DNA of 41,077 bases from Jiulongibacter sp. GTDB taxonomy: Bacteria > Bacteroidota > Bacteroidia > Cytophagales > Spirosomataceae. Shown here in pieces: positions 9,499 through 18,512 of the stretch; the first letter of the stretch is position 1, and every line of letters begins with the position of its first letter. The notes under the pieces were generated by a model that was not told the DNA's origin, searched no databases, and saw only the letters and a program-made list of their open reading frames with translations. Made by a program: the position numbers and the translations under genes. The stretch covers positions 1 to 41,077 of the forward strand of contig JAHEBN010000015.1 of assembly GCA_024645245.1 (NCBI GenBank). The letters run 5' to 3'.

Positions 9499-10380
9499 TT
9501 AAATCTTGGATTTGTCCAAAATATAGGTTTTGGGTATTATATAGTAAGGCATTAAACCCATTTTTTCAACAACCAATTGACCTATTTGAGAGCAACTAAA
9601 TCTCACGAAGCCTTTACCAACCCCCCACCTTATCTGTGAAGTATGTAAAAATATTTTTCGTTCCAAAGGATATTTTCTTTGCTTGATATTTTCAAGAGTG
9701 GGTAAAACTAAATTATTTTTGATATCCTTTATTGACAAAACTTTTATTTCATCTCTGATTTTTTTCGAATTTTCATTATCTTCATCACTAATCCAATTAT
9801 TACCTATTACACCTATTGCATTTGAATGAGATTGCACATAGTTTATGGCATCTAATGTTCCATTAGCTGCAAAAATATTTTCGGTATTGATATTTTCGAT
9901 CTGAAATAAATTCTTAATATAAACTAAATTACTGGAGCTATTGTTGTCGAAAACAATTTTGGTAGGGCTTTCTTGGGCTATTAGGATATCTTTTAGTTCT
10001 TCCAAACTTAATTCATTTATAGTAGAATTTTTATTCACTATTAATGTAACCGCATCAAGTGCCATTTTTGCAGGTTCATATGGTATTTTTCTGGAGGTGA
10101 AATATCGCTGTTCATCTGGTGTTAATTCACGTGTAATGGCAATTACTTCCGCCGAATCTTGCATCATTAGCCTTACAGCCTGCTGCTCAGGCAAATAAAT
10201 TGTTATTATTTCTACTTCAGGATAATGAGCCTTATAGGCCTCAACTTCTGCCTGAATAATTGGTTTAATAGACTCATCGGCTGCCAAAGTTATCGAACCT
10301 TTATTAATGTGGTATTCTTCAGTGTTATTACCACAGGAAAGTGCAGCAATACTGATGAAAAGTATTATTAGCTTTTTCAT
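9499..10380 (-). CDS. PstS-like phosphate-type solute-binding lipoprotein
   Basis: The 293-residue protein has a lipoprotein signal peptide (MKKLIILFISIAALSCG, lipidated Cys at residue 16). A periplasmic binding fold of the PstS/PBP-like type follows: GSITLAADESIKPIIQAEVEAY at the start, then a mid-domain with NGTLDAINYVQSHSNAIGVIG. Classical PstS delivers phosphate to the PstCAB ABC transporter, but no pstCAB gene is nearby. Instead the gene sits in the TonB energy cluster, 61 bases after a small two-TM protein and behind a strong hairpin. I infer a binding or sensing role tied to the TonB system rather than ordinary phosphate import. The ligand is not established by the sequence. Confidence 0.75.
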   Translation of the reverse strand: MKKLIILFISIAALSCGNNTEEYHINKGSITLAADESIKPIIQAEVEAYKAHYPEVEIITIYLPEQQAVRLMMQDSAEVIAITRELTPDEQRYFTSRKIPYEPAKMALDAVTLIVNKNSTINELSLEELKDILIAQESPTKIVFDNNSSSNLVYIKNLFQIENINTENIFAANGTLDAINYVQSHSNAIGVIGNNWISDEDNENSKKIRDEIKVLSIKDIKNNLVLPTLENIKQRKYPLERKIFLHTSQIRWGVGKGFVRFSCSQIGQLVVEKMGLMPYYIIPKTYILDKSKI

Positions 10381-10415
10381 TTTTAATAAGTTTCTTAATT
10401 ATTTGAGATATACGA

Positions 10416-10443
10416 AAAAAGAGCGGCCACGGCCGCTCTTTTT
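10416..10443. terminator. Strong bidirectional hairpin between the 2-TM gene and the PstS-like gene
   Basis: Perfect 13-base arms, AAAAAGAGCGGCC and GGCCGCTCTTTTT, are separated by two bases (AC). The stem ends in T runs on both strands, as in an intrinsic terminator. On the minus strand it overlaps the stop codon (10442-10444) of the two-TM gene and lies 36 bases before the PstS-like gene, so it should stop or reduce transcription running out of tonB. Confidence 0.8.
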
Positions 10444-10663
10444 ATTCGAAATATGTTCTGAATGCTCTATACATTCGAAAGGACCCATATAAAATTAGTA
10501 AAATACCCAAAAACCATGAATAAACAGAATCTAATGGAACGATAAACCAGCTTTTGAAAATCACAAAGATTCCAAAAAGTATATATATCAATCCAATTAC
10601 TCCTCTCACTAACAGATTCGTAATTTTCCAAAGTCTGTCTGAATCAATTTTGTTTGGCATCAC
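10442..10663 (-). CDS. Small two-helix membrane protein of unknown function
   Basis: The 73-residue product has two hydrophobic segments at about residues 19-40 and 48-64, with basic and aromatic residues at the end (RMYRAFRTYFE). No domain is recognisable. Its ATG overlaps the tonB stop by 4 bases (ATGA), which indicates translational coupling with tonB. Its stop lies in a strong hairpin. From position alone it may assist the ExbB/ExbD/TonB complex or anchor the PstS-like protein; this is inference. Confidence 0.7.
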   Translation of the reverse strand: MMPNKIDSDRLWKITNLLVRGVIGLIYILFGIFVIFKSWFIVPLDSVYSWFLGILLILYGSFRMYRAFRTYFE

Positions 10664-11499
10664 TCTAATTGATAGAAGACAGGCATTGTAAAGTAAACCC
10701 TTACATTTTTACCATTTTGTCTTCCAGGATTCCATTTAGGCATAGATTTGATTACCCGAATTGCTTCTTCATCGCAACCAAATCCAATACCTTTTAATAC
10801 TTCAACATTACCTATTGTACCATCCTTTTCAACTACGAATTTTACAAAGACTCGCCCTGAAACATTGGCTCTTTGAGCGGCAGCAGGATATTTAATATTT
10901 GAGTTAACAAATTTATACATTTCTGACTGACCACCTGGATACTCAGGTTGTTGTTCCACAGCTGTAAAAATTTCTTCTTCCTTTGGCTTACCTAAACCTG
11001 CTGGTTTCGTTACTGCCGGGGGGGGAGGAGGTGGAGGCGTAAAATCGCTTACCACATCATCACCTTCAACTGTTTTGTTGGAAATTACAGCCTTTTCGGT
11101 TTCTTCCTGCCTTGGAGGTGGCTCTTCAATTATTACTTCCTCGTCCGCCTTAGGTTCCGGAGGAAGGAATTTGATTTGCTTCACCTCAGGTGGTGGTGGT
11201 GGCGGCTCCTCTGGTGGTGGTGGCGGCAATTCTGGTTTGTCTTCCTCTTGTTCCTGTTTCAAGTCCTCGAGGTTGATATCTACCACAGTTACATCTTCTT
11301 TAGCAAGGTTTGGAGCTATAAATTTGTTGTATGTCCATGCCCCGCCGAATAGTAACAATGCCGAACCAATACCAATAATAGAAGCCTTCGAAAGGTATTT
11401 CGAATAGTTTTTCCTCAGCTGATATGCACCATATTCCTTATTTCTGTTAGAAAATATGATTTCATCTAAGGTATCTAATTGGTTATTATTAGCATCCAT
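10660..11499 (-). CDS. tonB: Energy transducer TonB
   Basis: TonB spans the periplasm and passes proton-motive energy from ExbB/ExbD to outer-membrane receptors. The 279-residue protein has a cytoplasmic N-terminus with the Bacteroidota-type block FSNRNKEYGAYQLR (about 16-29), one membrane helix at about 38-56, and proline-rich spacers at 91-104 and 154-161. A C-terminal TonB domain at about 187-279 runs from YPGG through NIKYPAAAQ and GRVFVKFVV to SMPKWNPGRQNGK. The proline codons create GGN-repeat tracts in the DNA at about 11018-11038 and 11190-11226. It follows the two exbD genes, as expected. Confidence 0.95.
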   Translation of the reverse strand: MDANNNQLDTLDEIIFSNRNKEYGAYQLRKNYSKYLSKASIIGIGSALLLFGGAWTYNKFIAPNLAKEDVTVVDINLEDLKQEQEEDKPELPPPPPEEPPPPPPEVKQIKFLPPEPKADEEVIIEEPPPRQEETEKAVISNKTVEGDDVVSDFTPPPPPPPAVTKPAGLGKPKEEEIFTAVEQQPEYPGGQSEMYKFVNSNIKYPAAAQRANVSGRVFVKFVVEKDGTIGNVEVLKGIGFGCDEEAIRVIKSMPKWNPGRQNGKNVRVYFTMPVFYQLE

Positions 11500-11539
11500 T
11501 TCAGATGGTTATTTAAATGTTTTTCAATAGTATTAACGA

Positions 11540-12079
11540 TTACTCTCCTACTTTTTGTTTGTAGGCTGCCAGCTCTTTTGGAGTCGGATCTGTAACGGCA
11601 TAAATTTCCTGAGCAGTAATTGCCATTTCATCTAAGATGTCTACTGTATTTTTCCAAGTCGCTTCATCAGTAGGCTTGATAATTACGGTAAACTTTTCTC
11701 TATCAATAGAATTAGCTTTTTTTGTCAGAATATCTTTTCTTATACCATCTTCGGCCGAATAGTTAGATTCCGTTAAACTTTCAGCAGTAATTTCAGGGTC
11801 TGGAGTTTGATGCCAAAATATTTTGTCATCCTTTCCCATAATTATAGTAATCGTATTTGAAATCTTAATTTCTGGTTTATCTTCCGGTTGTTCCTTATCT
11901 TCTTTGTCAGGCATTGACAATTTGAAGGTATTTGGCTTACTAAAAGTGGTAGTATAAATAAAGAACGTAATTAAGAGGAAACCTAAATCCACCATGGGTG
12001 TCATGTCTGGTTTACCTGATTTCTTTTTTACCCGAACTTTATCACCTTTACCACCACCGGATTCTTGTATTTCTGCCAT
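11540..12079 (-). CDS. exbD: ExbD/TolR-type biopolymer transport protein (second copy)
   Basis: ExbD is the inner-membrane partner of ExbB whose single helix carries the proton-coupling aspartate. The 179-residue product has a long basic N-terminus and then PDMTPMVDLGFLLITFFI, with the essential Asp in MVDLGF at about residue 32. The periplasmic domain ends with NTVDILDEMAI and LAAYKQKVGE. It lies 40 bases before tonB and 28 bases after the other exbD. The two copies differ considerably in their periplasmic parts, so they are not a recent duplication. Confidence 0.93.
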   Translation of the reverse strand: MAEIQESGGGKGDKVRVKKKSGKPDMTPMVDLGFLLITFFIYTTTFSKPNTFKLSMPDKEDKEQPEDKPEIKISNTITIIMGKDDKIFWHQTPDPEITAESLTESNYSAEDGIRKDILTKKANSIDREKFTVIIKPTDEATWKNTVDILDEMAITAQEIYAVTDPTPKELAAYKQKVGE

Positions 12080-12107
12080 GTTTTTTTAAATTTAAATGGT
12101 TCAAAAA

Positions 12108-12701
12108 TTATTTTTTCTCCGTTTTGGTAATAAGCTGAAACTTATTCAGTTTGGCTTTGCCAAATTCATCAAATAGTGTTTTGATAGCCGGATACTGAGT
12201 ATCTGCATCTCCCTTGATCGCAATTTTGCCATCCGGTTTCATGGTAGCATAAGTTTTAACCCATTTTACTAGTTCCGCATCGGTACTATCACAAGGGATT
12301 CCACTTAATTCTACAGCCGCACGGGCATTGTCATCCAAATCAAGATAACCTTTTAATGATTTCATTGGTACACCAACTTCGGCCAATTTTGTGAATTTTA
12401 CAATTTCTTCGTTAGTAAGTCCTAACTGAAATTCATCACTTAATGCCTTGGCGTAGTCATCACGCTCTGTAGGATCCAACATACCGAAATAGTATTTACC
12501 TGTACGATCAATAGTGACCATACCGATATTTTTTTCCGGAATAAGTTCCTCAGAGACAGAAGAAGGAGTTTCGACAGATACGGTTTCTTCACTTTTAAAT
12601 GAACTGGCCATGATAAAAAATGTAAGCAAAAGGAATGCTACATCACACATGGCAGTCATATCCATAGAAGGACCATGTCTTTTAACTTTGACTGCTGACA
12701 T
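12108..12701 (-). CDS. exbD: ExbD/TolR-type biopolymer transport protein (first copy)
   Basis: This 197-residue ExbD has the membrane helix at about residues 13-33 with the coupling Asp in MTAMCDVAFLLLTFF. Its periplasmic region is longer than in enterobacterial ExbD because of a segment of some 60 residues (about 80-145), before the terminal domain with GDADTQYPAIKTLFDEFGK. It is the first of two exbD genes after exbB. I infer that the two ExbD proteins form heteromeric ExbB-ExbD assemblies or serve different receptors; the sequence does not decide between these. Confidence 0.93.
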   Translation of the reverse strand: MSAVKVKRHGPSMDMTAMCDVAFLLLTFFIMASSFKSEETVSVETPSSVSEELIPEKNIGMVTIDRTGKYYFGMLDPTERDDYAKALSDEFQLGLTNEEIVKFTKLAEVGVPMKSLKGYLDLDDNARAAVELSGIPCDSTDAELVKWVKTYATMKPDGKIAIKGDADTQYPAIKTLFDEFGKAKLNKFQLITKTEKK

Positions 12702-12760
12702 AACTTATTTATTTAATAGGTTAAAATTAATGAAATTTTTCAAACTAACAAATTAGTTGA

Positions 12761-13588
12761 TCAATTATGTGCTGCAAAACTTTGTTGCAAGCTCATACCA
12801 ATTTCATCAATTCTATAAGTTAAGCCGTCAATCTGAGCTGTAAATAAGTTGTACATGATGATGGCTACAGCTGAAGTACCAATACCAAGTGCAGTATTAA
12901 TCAAAGCTTCTGCAATACCAGTTGCTAGTTCTGCTGCATCAGGAGCACCGCCACCAGCACCGATAGCAAAGAATGAACGAATCATACCAAGTACAGTACC
13001 TAGAAGGGCAATTAGTGTAGCTACTGAGGCAAGAGTAGAAAGGATTGTTAGATTTTTCTCCAACATAGGAAGTTCAAGAGTAGTGGCTTCTTCTACTTCT
13101 TTTTGAAGAGCAGCTAATTTTTGATCTTTTGTTAGTTCTTTCTCGTTGGTTAATTGGTTGTATTTTGCCAAAGCTGTTTTAGCAACGTTACCAACTGTAC
13201 CTTTTTGCTTGTCACACTCTTTGATGGCCTCATCAATGTTGCCTGAATCAAGATATGAACGAATTTTACGAACAAATGCGTCAAGGTTACCAGTTCCACC
13301 TGCTTTGCCGATAGTGATGTAACGCTCGATTGAAAATACTAATACAGTCAATAAACAAGTGATCAAAACCGGTACGATAATACCTCCTGAATAAACGATA
13401 CCAAGTGCATTAGCTGGCTTTTTGTGATCTCCATCCACAAAGTTGGACGTGTCTCCCATTAAGAAATGCCATACACAAAAACCGATTACCAATAAAAGAG
13501 GGATAACGATTGCGGCGTTCAATCCTCCACTTGACTTCTTAGGTGCAGCCGCTTTTTTTGCTGCTGGAGCAGTAGTCTTTTTTTCCAT
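12761..13588 (-). CDS. exbB: ExbB/MotA/TolQ-family proton channel protein
   Basis: This is the channel-forming subunit of the TonB energising complex. The 275-residue protein has an Ala/Lys-rich cytoplasmic N-terminus (residues 1-20), an extra N-terminal helix at about 24-44, a second at about 70-90, and two C-terminal helices at about 180-205 and 225-250. The last two include the family core TLIALLGTVLGMIRSFFAI and ALINTALGIGTSAVAI. It starts the exbB-exbD-exbD-tonB order on the minus strand. I found no TAnnTTTG box in the 320 bases before it. Confidence 0.93.
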   Translation of the reverse strand: MEKKTTAPAAKKAAAPKKSSGGLNAAIVIPLLLVIGFCVWHFLMGDTSNFVDGDHKKPANALGIVYSGGIIVPVLITCLLTVLVFSIERYITIGKAGGTGNLDAFVRKIRSYLDSGNIDEAIKECDKQKGTVGNVAKTALAKYNQLTNEKELTKDQKLAALQKEVEEATTLELPMLEKNLTILSTLASVATLIALLGTVLGMIRSFFAIGAGGGAPDAAELATGIAEALINTALGIGTSAVAIIMYNLFTAQIDGLTYRIDEIGMSLQQSFAAHN

Positions 13589-13909
13589 TAGCTTAGAAAT
13601 TTTTAGGGTTTTAAAACTTACTTAATTAATTAAAAAATTATTTACTTTAGTTCACTTAAAAGTTAGGATTGATTTACTCAATCATTATTTTAAAAGTAAA
13701 ACTTCGGCAAGTCTAATTAAAATACATGAAACATAAAACTTTTGTATTTACATTTTTTAATTTCTTATTACCAGAATCTTTCTAGTTCTTAAATGTTTTA
13801 GATAAAAAATGCCTTTTTAAGAAATCTTATGAGCTAGAAATGAATGGATTAATAGATAATAGAGTTTTTTCAGGCACTTTTCTTGGCTTCATAAAGATTA
13901 CAGGAAATT
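13589..13909. other. Intergenic region before exbB with no recognised element
   Basis: These 321 AT-rich bases separate the M28 peptidase stop from the exbB start, both on the minus strand. I found no open frame above about 20 codons, no strong hairpin and no consensus promoter, although the exbB promoter should lie here. Confidence 0.5.
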
Positions 13910-15472
13910 TTATGGCTTATCTGAGTCTACTTCAATTCGATCTTTTCGGTTGGCTAATTCCCAGGCTGTTAAAAATACATACCTGACAATATCAGTATAT
14001 TTATTATACATAATTTTATCCTCGTCGTCTCCCGGTCGGTGGTAGTCTTCATGTACTCCAGTAAAGTAAAAAATGACCGGTATTTTGTTTTTTGCAAAAT
14101 TGTAGTGATCTGAACGATAATAAAATCTATTTGGGTCATTGCTATTATTATAAGTATAATCCAATTGATAATTAAGGAATGAGGTGTTTATGCTATCAGC
14201 AATAAATTGAAGTTGAGAGGATAGCTTATCGGCACCAATTAGATATACATATTTTTCATTTGGTGAATGTTCTTTATCAATTCGGCCAATCATGTCTATA
14301 TTAAGATCTACTACTATTTGATTTAAAGGAATCAATGGTTCCATATCTGTGAAAAATCGTGAACCCAATAATCCTTTTTCTTCTCCTGCAAAAGTTGTAA
14401 AAAGTATACTTCTTTTGGGCCTTAAACCATCCTTGGCAGCATTGGAAAAAGCTTCGGCTATTTCCAAAACTGCACATGTTCCGCTTCCATCGTCATCTGC
14501 TCCATTATAAATTTTACCAGAATCATCCATGCCTATGTGATCATAATGTGCAGAAATGACAACCACTTCGTTTTTATTTGATGTCCCTTCCAAAAAACCA
14601 AGAACATTCATTGTGTTAATCTCTTCTTCATCCCTTTTGGTTACTATGGCTATATTTTGATTTTCAATTAGAGTCGAGGGGGATTCATTCTTTTTACCAA
14701 AATAGGAGCTTGCATTTCTTATCTTTTTAACTTTAACGGAAAGCATTTCTGCTGCCATTTTTTCAGAAATTATATATGTAGGATTTTTGGTCTTTGGATT
14801 TTCACCAGTTCTTTGTAACATCATTCGATTATATTTGCTTAAAATGGCCTTTCTTTCAGCAGCCGAAGTGTTAAATTGTTTTTCATCTTTATCTGAAATA
14901 ATAAATACGGTAGAGGCACCTTTGCTAAAAGCCAAATCGGCTTTTTGATTTTCTGATAAATCTTCAGTTTTACCTATTTGTGCTAATAATTCTTCTGGTG
15001 TATGAGCAAATAGCATTACTCCTTTCCCGGATACATTTATTTTTTTGTAATCATCATATATATTTTCTGAAATACCATAACCTGCAAAAACTACATTCTC
15101 CGAAACTTCCTCAGGTATATTTACTAAACCCACAGGATAAAAATCCTGAAAAAATTTTTTTTTCTTTTCGCCAATTCTTAAATATGCATTAGTCCAGCCT
15201 TTTTTGTATAAATTAAATGATTGATAATAGCTAGGATTACCTGTTTTGTCTTTAACTAAGGCTTGTAAATTGAGATTTCTAAAATGATTGGAGATATATT
15301 CAGCGGCTCTGAATTGTCCTGGTGTACCTGTTTCCCGGCCTTCCATACTGTCGCTGGAAATAATGGTTAAATGTTTTTTTAATCCTTCAATTTTAATAGA
15401 GTTAGCATACTCCAGGCCAGATTGAGCTATCGAGTAAATCGGTATAAAAATTAATAAAAACAGTTGTTTCAT
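13910..15472 (-). CDS. Secreted M28-family zinc metallopeptidase with PA-like insert
   Basis: The start is taken at 15472, where MKQLFLLIFIPIYSIAQ gives a clean signal peptide just after a promoter; a longer frame from 15583 would put extra residues before it. The 520-residue protein has a protease-associated-type region (about residues 100-230, GYGISENIYDDYKKI), then the peptidase domain. Metal ligands are visible in HYDH (about 309), ADDDGSG (about 325), AGEEKGLLGS (about 362), NIDMIGR (about 391) and YHRPGDD (about 478), so both zinc sites look intact. It is probably an aminopeptidase of the periplasm or cell surface. It is divergent from gcvP. Confidence 0.88.
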   Translation of the reverse strand: MKQLFLLIFIPIYSIAQSGLEYANSIKIEGLKKHLTIISSDSMEGRETGTPGQFRAAEYISNHFRNLNLQALVKDKTGNPSYYQSFNLYKKGWTNAYLRIGEKKKKFFQDFYPVGLVNIPEEVSENVVFAGYGISENIYDDYKKINVSGKGVMLFAHTPEELLAQIGKTEDLSENQKADLAFSKGASTVFIISDKDEKQFNTSAAERKAILSKYNRMMLQRTGENPKTKNPTYIISEKMAAEMLSVKVKKIRNASSYFGKKNESPSTLIENQNIAIVTKRDEEEINTMNVLGFLEGTSNKNEVVVISAHYDHIGMDDSGKIYNGADDDGSGTCAVLEIAEAFSNAAKDGLRPKRSILFTTFAGEEKGLLGSRFFTDMEPLIPLNQIVVDLNIDMIGRIDKEHSPNEKYVYLIGADKLSSQLQFIADSINTSFLNYQLDYTYNNSNDPNRFYYRSDHYNFAKNKIPVIFYFTGVHEDYHRPGDDEDKIMYNKYTDIVRYVFLTAWELANRKDRIEVDSDKP

Positions 15473-15496
15473 ATAAAAAGCGGGTAAAGTGCAAAA

Positions 15497-15527
15497 CAAA
15501 TTTAAGACAGGATAATAGACTAAACAA
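15497..15527 (-). promoter_or_regulatory. Promoter of the M28 peptidase gene
   Basis: On the minus strand TTG (15527-15525), 20 bases and TAAATTTG (15504-15497) fit the Bacteroidota pattern. The -7 box lies 25-32 bases before the chosen ATG and downstream of the alternative start at 15583, which supports the shorter protein. Confidence 0.6.
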
Positions 15528-15555
15528 TTTGCTTTAACAAGTAATTCGATTTTTG

Positions 15556-15563
15556 TACTTTTG
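15556..15563 (+). promoter_or_regulatory. -7 box of the gcvP promoter
   Basis: TACTTTTG matches TAnnTTTG, 40 bases before the gcvP ATG. A TTTG at 15528-15531 is the likely -33 element, though the 24-base spacer is slightly long. Confidence 0.55.
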
Positions 15564-15602
15564 CCGGTCCTTGAAATTCTCAAATACTACTTAACTAAAT
15601 AA

Positions 15603-18509
15603 ATGCTTTTAAGCTTAAATAATCAAGAAAAATTTGAAGCCAGACATCATGGTAAATCAAATAGGGACCTGATGTCCATGTTACATACATTAGGAGTTGA
15701 TAGTCTGGATCAACTTATTAATGAAACTGTTCCTGCAGGAATAAGGCTAAAACAAGCTTTGAACTTGCCAGATGCCTTATCTGAAGATGGCTTTTTGTCG
15801 GAATTCAGAGAAATTGCTAATAAAAACAAAGTTTTTAAAAGTTTTTTAGGTTTAGGTTACTACGAGACTATTTTGCCTAAAGTAATCTTACGGAATATCT
15901 TGGAGAACCCTGCCTGGTATACGGCCTATACTCCATATCAGGCTGAAATCGCACAAGGAAGATTAGAAATGCTTTTCAATTTTCAATCGATGATATGTGA
16001 GCTAACCGGAATGCCGATTGCTAATGCTTCATTACTCGATGAATCAACCGCAGCTGCCGAAGCAATAAGCATGTTTTTCGCAAATCGGAAGGGCGAAAAA
16101 AGGAATTCGAATAAAGTTTTGGTTTCTACAAATTGTTTTCCGCAGACTATAGATGTTGTGATAGGTAGAGCTAAGCCGTTGGGAATTGAGGTTCAGGTGG
16201 TGGCAGAAGATAAAATAGATTTATCAGATACAACGGCATTCGGACTTTTGATCCAAAATCCAGGCAGTAACGGCGAAATAAAAGATTATTCCACTTTAAT
16301 ATCTGAGGCACATAGTCAGGGGATTCAAGTGGCTGTCGGTGCAGATTTACTTTCGCTCTTATTGGTAAAGTCACCTGGTGAAATGGGGGCAGACGCCGTT
16401 TATGGTTCTGCTCAGCGATTTGGCGTACCCATGGGTTTTGGTGGCCCTCATGCTGCTTTTTTTGCGGTGAATGAGGCTTACAAAAGGCAAATTCCTGGAA
16501 GAATTATAGGCAAAAGCATGGATTCAGAAGGCAATTTGGCTTACCGCATGGCTCTTCAAACTCGTGAACAACATATACGCCGGGAAAAAGCTACTTCCAA
16601 TATTTGTACTTCTCAGGTATTGTTGGCTGTAATAGCTGCTGCCTATGCGGTATATCATGGTCCGGAAGGATTAAAAAGTATTGCTTCGAGGGTGCATGGT
16701 CTTGCTCAATTTTTTGCCAACAGTGTGCAGGGATTGGAATTTAAGGTTTTGCATCAAAACTTTTTTGATACTGTTGAAATTGATGTACCGGATTCAGATA
16801 AATTAATTTCACTCGCTGCCCAAAAGGAGATCAATATCCGCAAAGTTGATCACGATACGGTAGCTTTAAGTTTTGACGAAAATAAAACACTGGAAGATGT
16901 CGGAATTCTTTTGGAGATTTTTGCCGAAATACGTGGAGAAAGGGTATTAATGAATCTTAAAACTGAAATTGAGGCAAAATTTCCTGAAAATATTTCTCAA
17001 AAAAGAAACTTGCTTGATTTTCCAGTTTTTGTTCAAAACCATACAGAGCATGAAATGCTGAGGTATATGAAATCTCTGGAGAACAAAGATTTATCCTTGG
17101 TACATTCTATGATTTCGCTTGGAAGTTGTACTATGAAACTCAATTCCACTACAGAAATGATTCCGGTGACCTGGCCTGAGTTGGGAAAAATTCACCCTTT
17201 TGCTCCGGCCAATCAATCTTTGGGATATAAAAAAATATTTACGGATTTGCAGAAATGGTTATGTGAAATCACGGGTTTCGATGCAATTAGTTTGCAACCT
17301 AATAGTGGTGCCCAAGGTGAATATGCCGGTTTGATGGTAATCAGGGCTTATCACGAAAGTAGGGGGGATAGCAAAAGAAATGTGGCACTTATACCTTCTT
17401 CTGCTCATGGTACCAATCCGGCATCGGCAGTATTAGCTGGAATGAAAGTCGTTGTTAGTAAATGTGATGAGTCTGGTAATATTGATTTGGAGGATTTAAA
17501 GAATAAAGCTGAGCAATATGCAGATAACCTGGCTTGTCTGATGGTGACATATCCATCCACACACGGAGTGTTTGAGGAAAGTATAATGCAAATCTGTGAA
17601 ATCATACACAGCTATGGTGGTCGTGTTTACATGGATGGAGCAAATATGAACGCACAGGTGGGTCTTACATCGCCAGCTACCATAGGTGCAGATGTTTGTC
17701 ATTTAAATTTACATAAAACATTCTGTATACCGCACGGCGGCGGTGGGCCAGGAATGGGTCCAATTGGTGTGGTTAAAGATTTGATACCCTTTTTACCCGG
17801 CCATGTACAAATGAAGCATTCAGGTTATGCACCAGAAGATTCTGCATTTTATTCTCTGGGGTCCATTCATGCAGTTTCGGCTGCACCATGGGGAAGTGCC
17901 AGTATACTTCCAATATCCTATTCCTACATTGCTATGATGGGCGGGGAAGGACTTAAAAAAGCTACCGAATACGCTATTTTAAATGCAAATTATATCAAAG
18001 CCAGATTGGAAAATCATTATCCTATCTTATATACGGGATCAAATGGACGTTGTGCTCACGAAATGATAGTTGATTGCAGACAATTTAAACAATCGGCCGG
18101 CATTGAAGTTGAAGACATTGCCAAAAGGCTTATGGATTATGGGTTTCATGCACCTACTGTTTCATTCCCTGTAGCCGGTACCTTAATGATAGAACCGACA
18201 GAATCAGAATCTAAAGCGGAACTAGACCGTTTTTGTGATGCATTAATTTCAATTCGTGCTGAAATTGCTGAAATTGAAAGCGGTATTTATACAAAGGAAG
18301 ATAATGTATTAGTAAATGCACCACATACCATGCGGGTAGTAATCAGCGAAAATTGGGAAAGAAGTTATTCACGTGAGAAAGCGGCATTTCCAATGGAAAA
18401 TTTACGTTTTAATAAATTCTGGCCTGCTGTATCTCGAATTGATTCTGCTTATGGTGATAGAAACCTTGTATGTAGTTGCTTGCCTACAGAAGAATATATG
18501 GAAGCTTAA
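15603..18509 (+). CDS. gcvP: Glycine dehydrogenase (decarboxylating), P protein
   Basis: The PLP-dependent P protein decarboxylates glycine and passes the aminomethyl group to the lipoyl arm of GcvH. At 968 residues it is the single-chain form in which the two halves (P1 and P2) are fused. The PLP lysine is K705 in [18 protein letters not shown]. The first half carries [13 protein letters not shown] and the second [10 protein letters not shown], both typical. GcvH and GcvT are not in the window. Three further genes follow closely on the same strand (gaps or overlaps of 3, 17 and 4 bases), suggesting one transcript. Confidence 0.97.
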   Translation: MLLSLNNQEKFEARHHGKSNRDLMSMLHTLGVDSLDQLINETVPAGIRLKQALNLPDALSEDGFLSEFREIANKNKVFKSFLGLGYYETILPKVILRNILENPAWYTAYTPYQAEIAQGRLEMLFNFQSMICELTGMPIANASLLDESTAAAEAISMFFANRKGEKRNSNKVLVSTNCFPQTIDVVIGRAKPLGIEVQVVAEDKIDLSDTTAFGLLIQNPGSNGEIKDYSTLISEAHSQGIQVAVGADLLSLLLVKSPGEMGADAVYGSAQRFGVPMGFGGPHAAFFAVNEAYKRQIPGRIIGKSMDSEGNLAYRMALQTREQHIRREKATSNICTSQVLLAVIAAAYAVYHGPEGLKSIASRVHGLAQFFANSVQGLEFKVLHQNFFDTVEIDVPDSDKLISLAAQKEINIRKVDHDTVALSFDENKTLEDVGILLEIFAEIRGERVLMNLKTEIEAKFPENISQKRNLLDFPVFVQNHTEHEMLRYMKSLENKDLSLVHSMISLGSCTMKLNSTTEMIPVTWPELGKIHPFAPANQSLGYKKIFTDLQKWLCEITGFDAISLQPNSGAQGEYAGLMVIRAYHESRGDSKRNVALIPSSAHGTNPASAVLAGMKVVVSKCDESGNIDLEDLKNKAEQYADNLACLMVTYPSTHGVFEESIMQICEIIHSYGGRVYMDGANMNAQVGLTSPATIGADVCHLNLHKTFCIPHGGGGPGMGPIGVVKDLIPFLPGHVQMKHSGYAPEDSAFYSLGSIHAVSAAPWGSASILPISYSYIAMMGGEGLKKATEYAILNANYIKARLENHYPILYTGSNGRCAHEMIVDCRQFKQSAGIEVEDIAKRLMDYGFHAPTVSFPVAGTLMIEPTESESKAELDRFCDALISIRAEIAEIESGIYTKEDNVLVNAPHTMRVVISENWERSYSREKAAFPMENLRFNKFWPAVSRIDSAYGDRNLVCSCLPTEEYMEA

Positions 18510-18512
18510 GTT

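Noticed and set aside
9499-10380. Ordinary phosphate ABC transporter locus
   Set aside because: No PstC, PstA, PstB or PhoU gene adjoins the PstS-like protein. The context is TonB, so I do not infer a phosphate importer.
10990-11240. Short tandem GGN tracts as a possible repeat array
   Set aside because: They are explained by runs of Pro codons in TonB, so they are not an independent repeat or CRISPR element.
11075-11407. Plus-strand Gly/Ser-rich frame opposite tonB
   Set aside because: It is the mirror of the proline-rich TonB spacer; the GGN tracts are Pro codons read on the other strand.
15473-15583. Longer start for the M28 peptidase
   Set aside because: It lies upstream of the likely promoter and would hide the signal peptide beginning at 15472.
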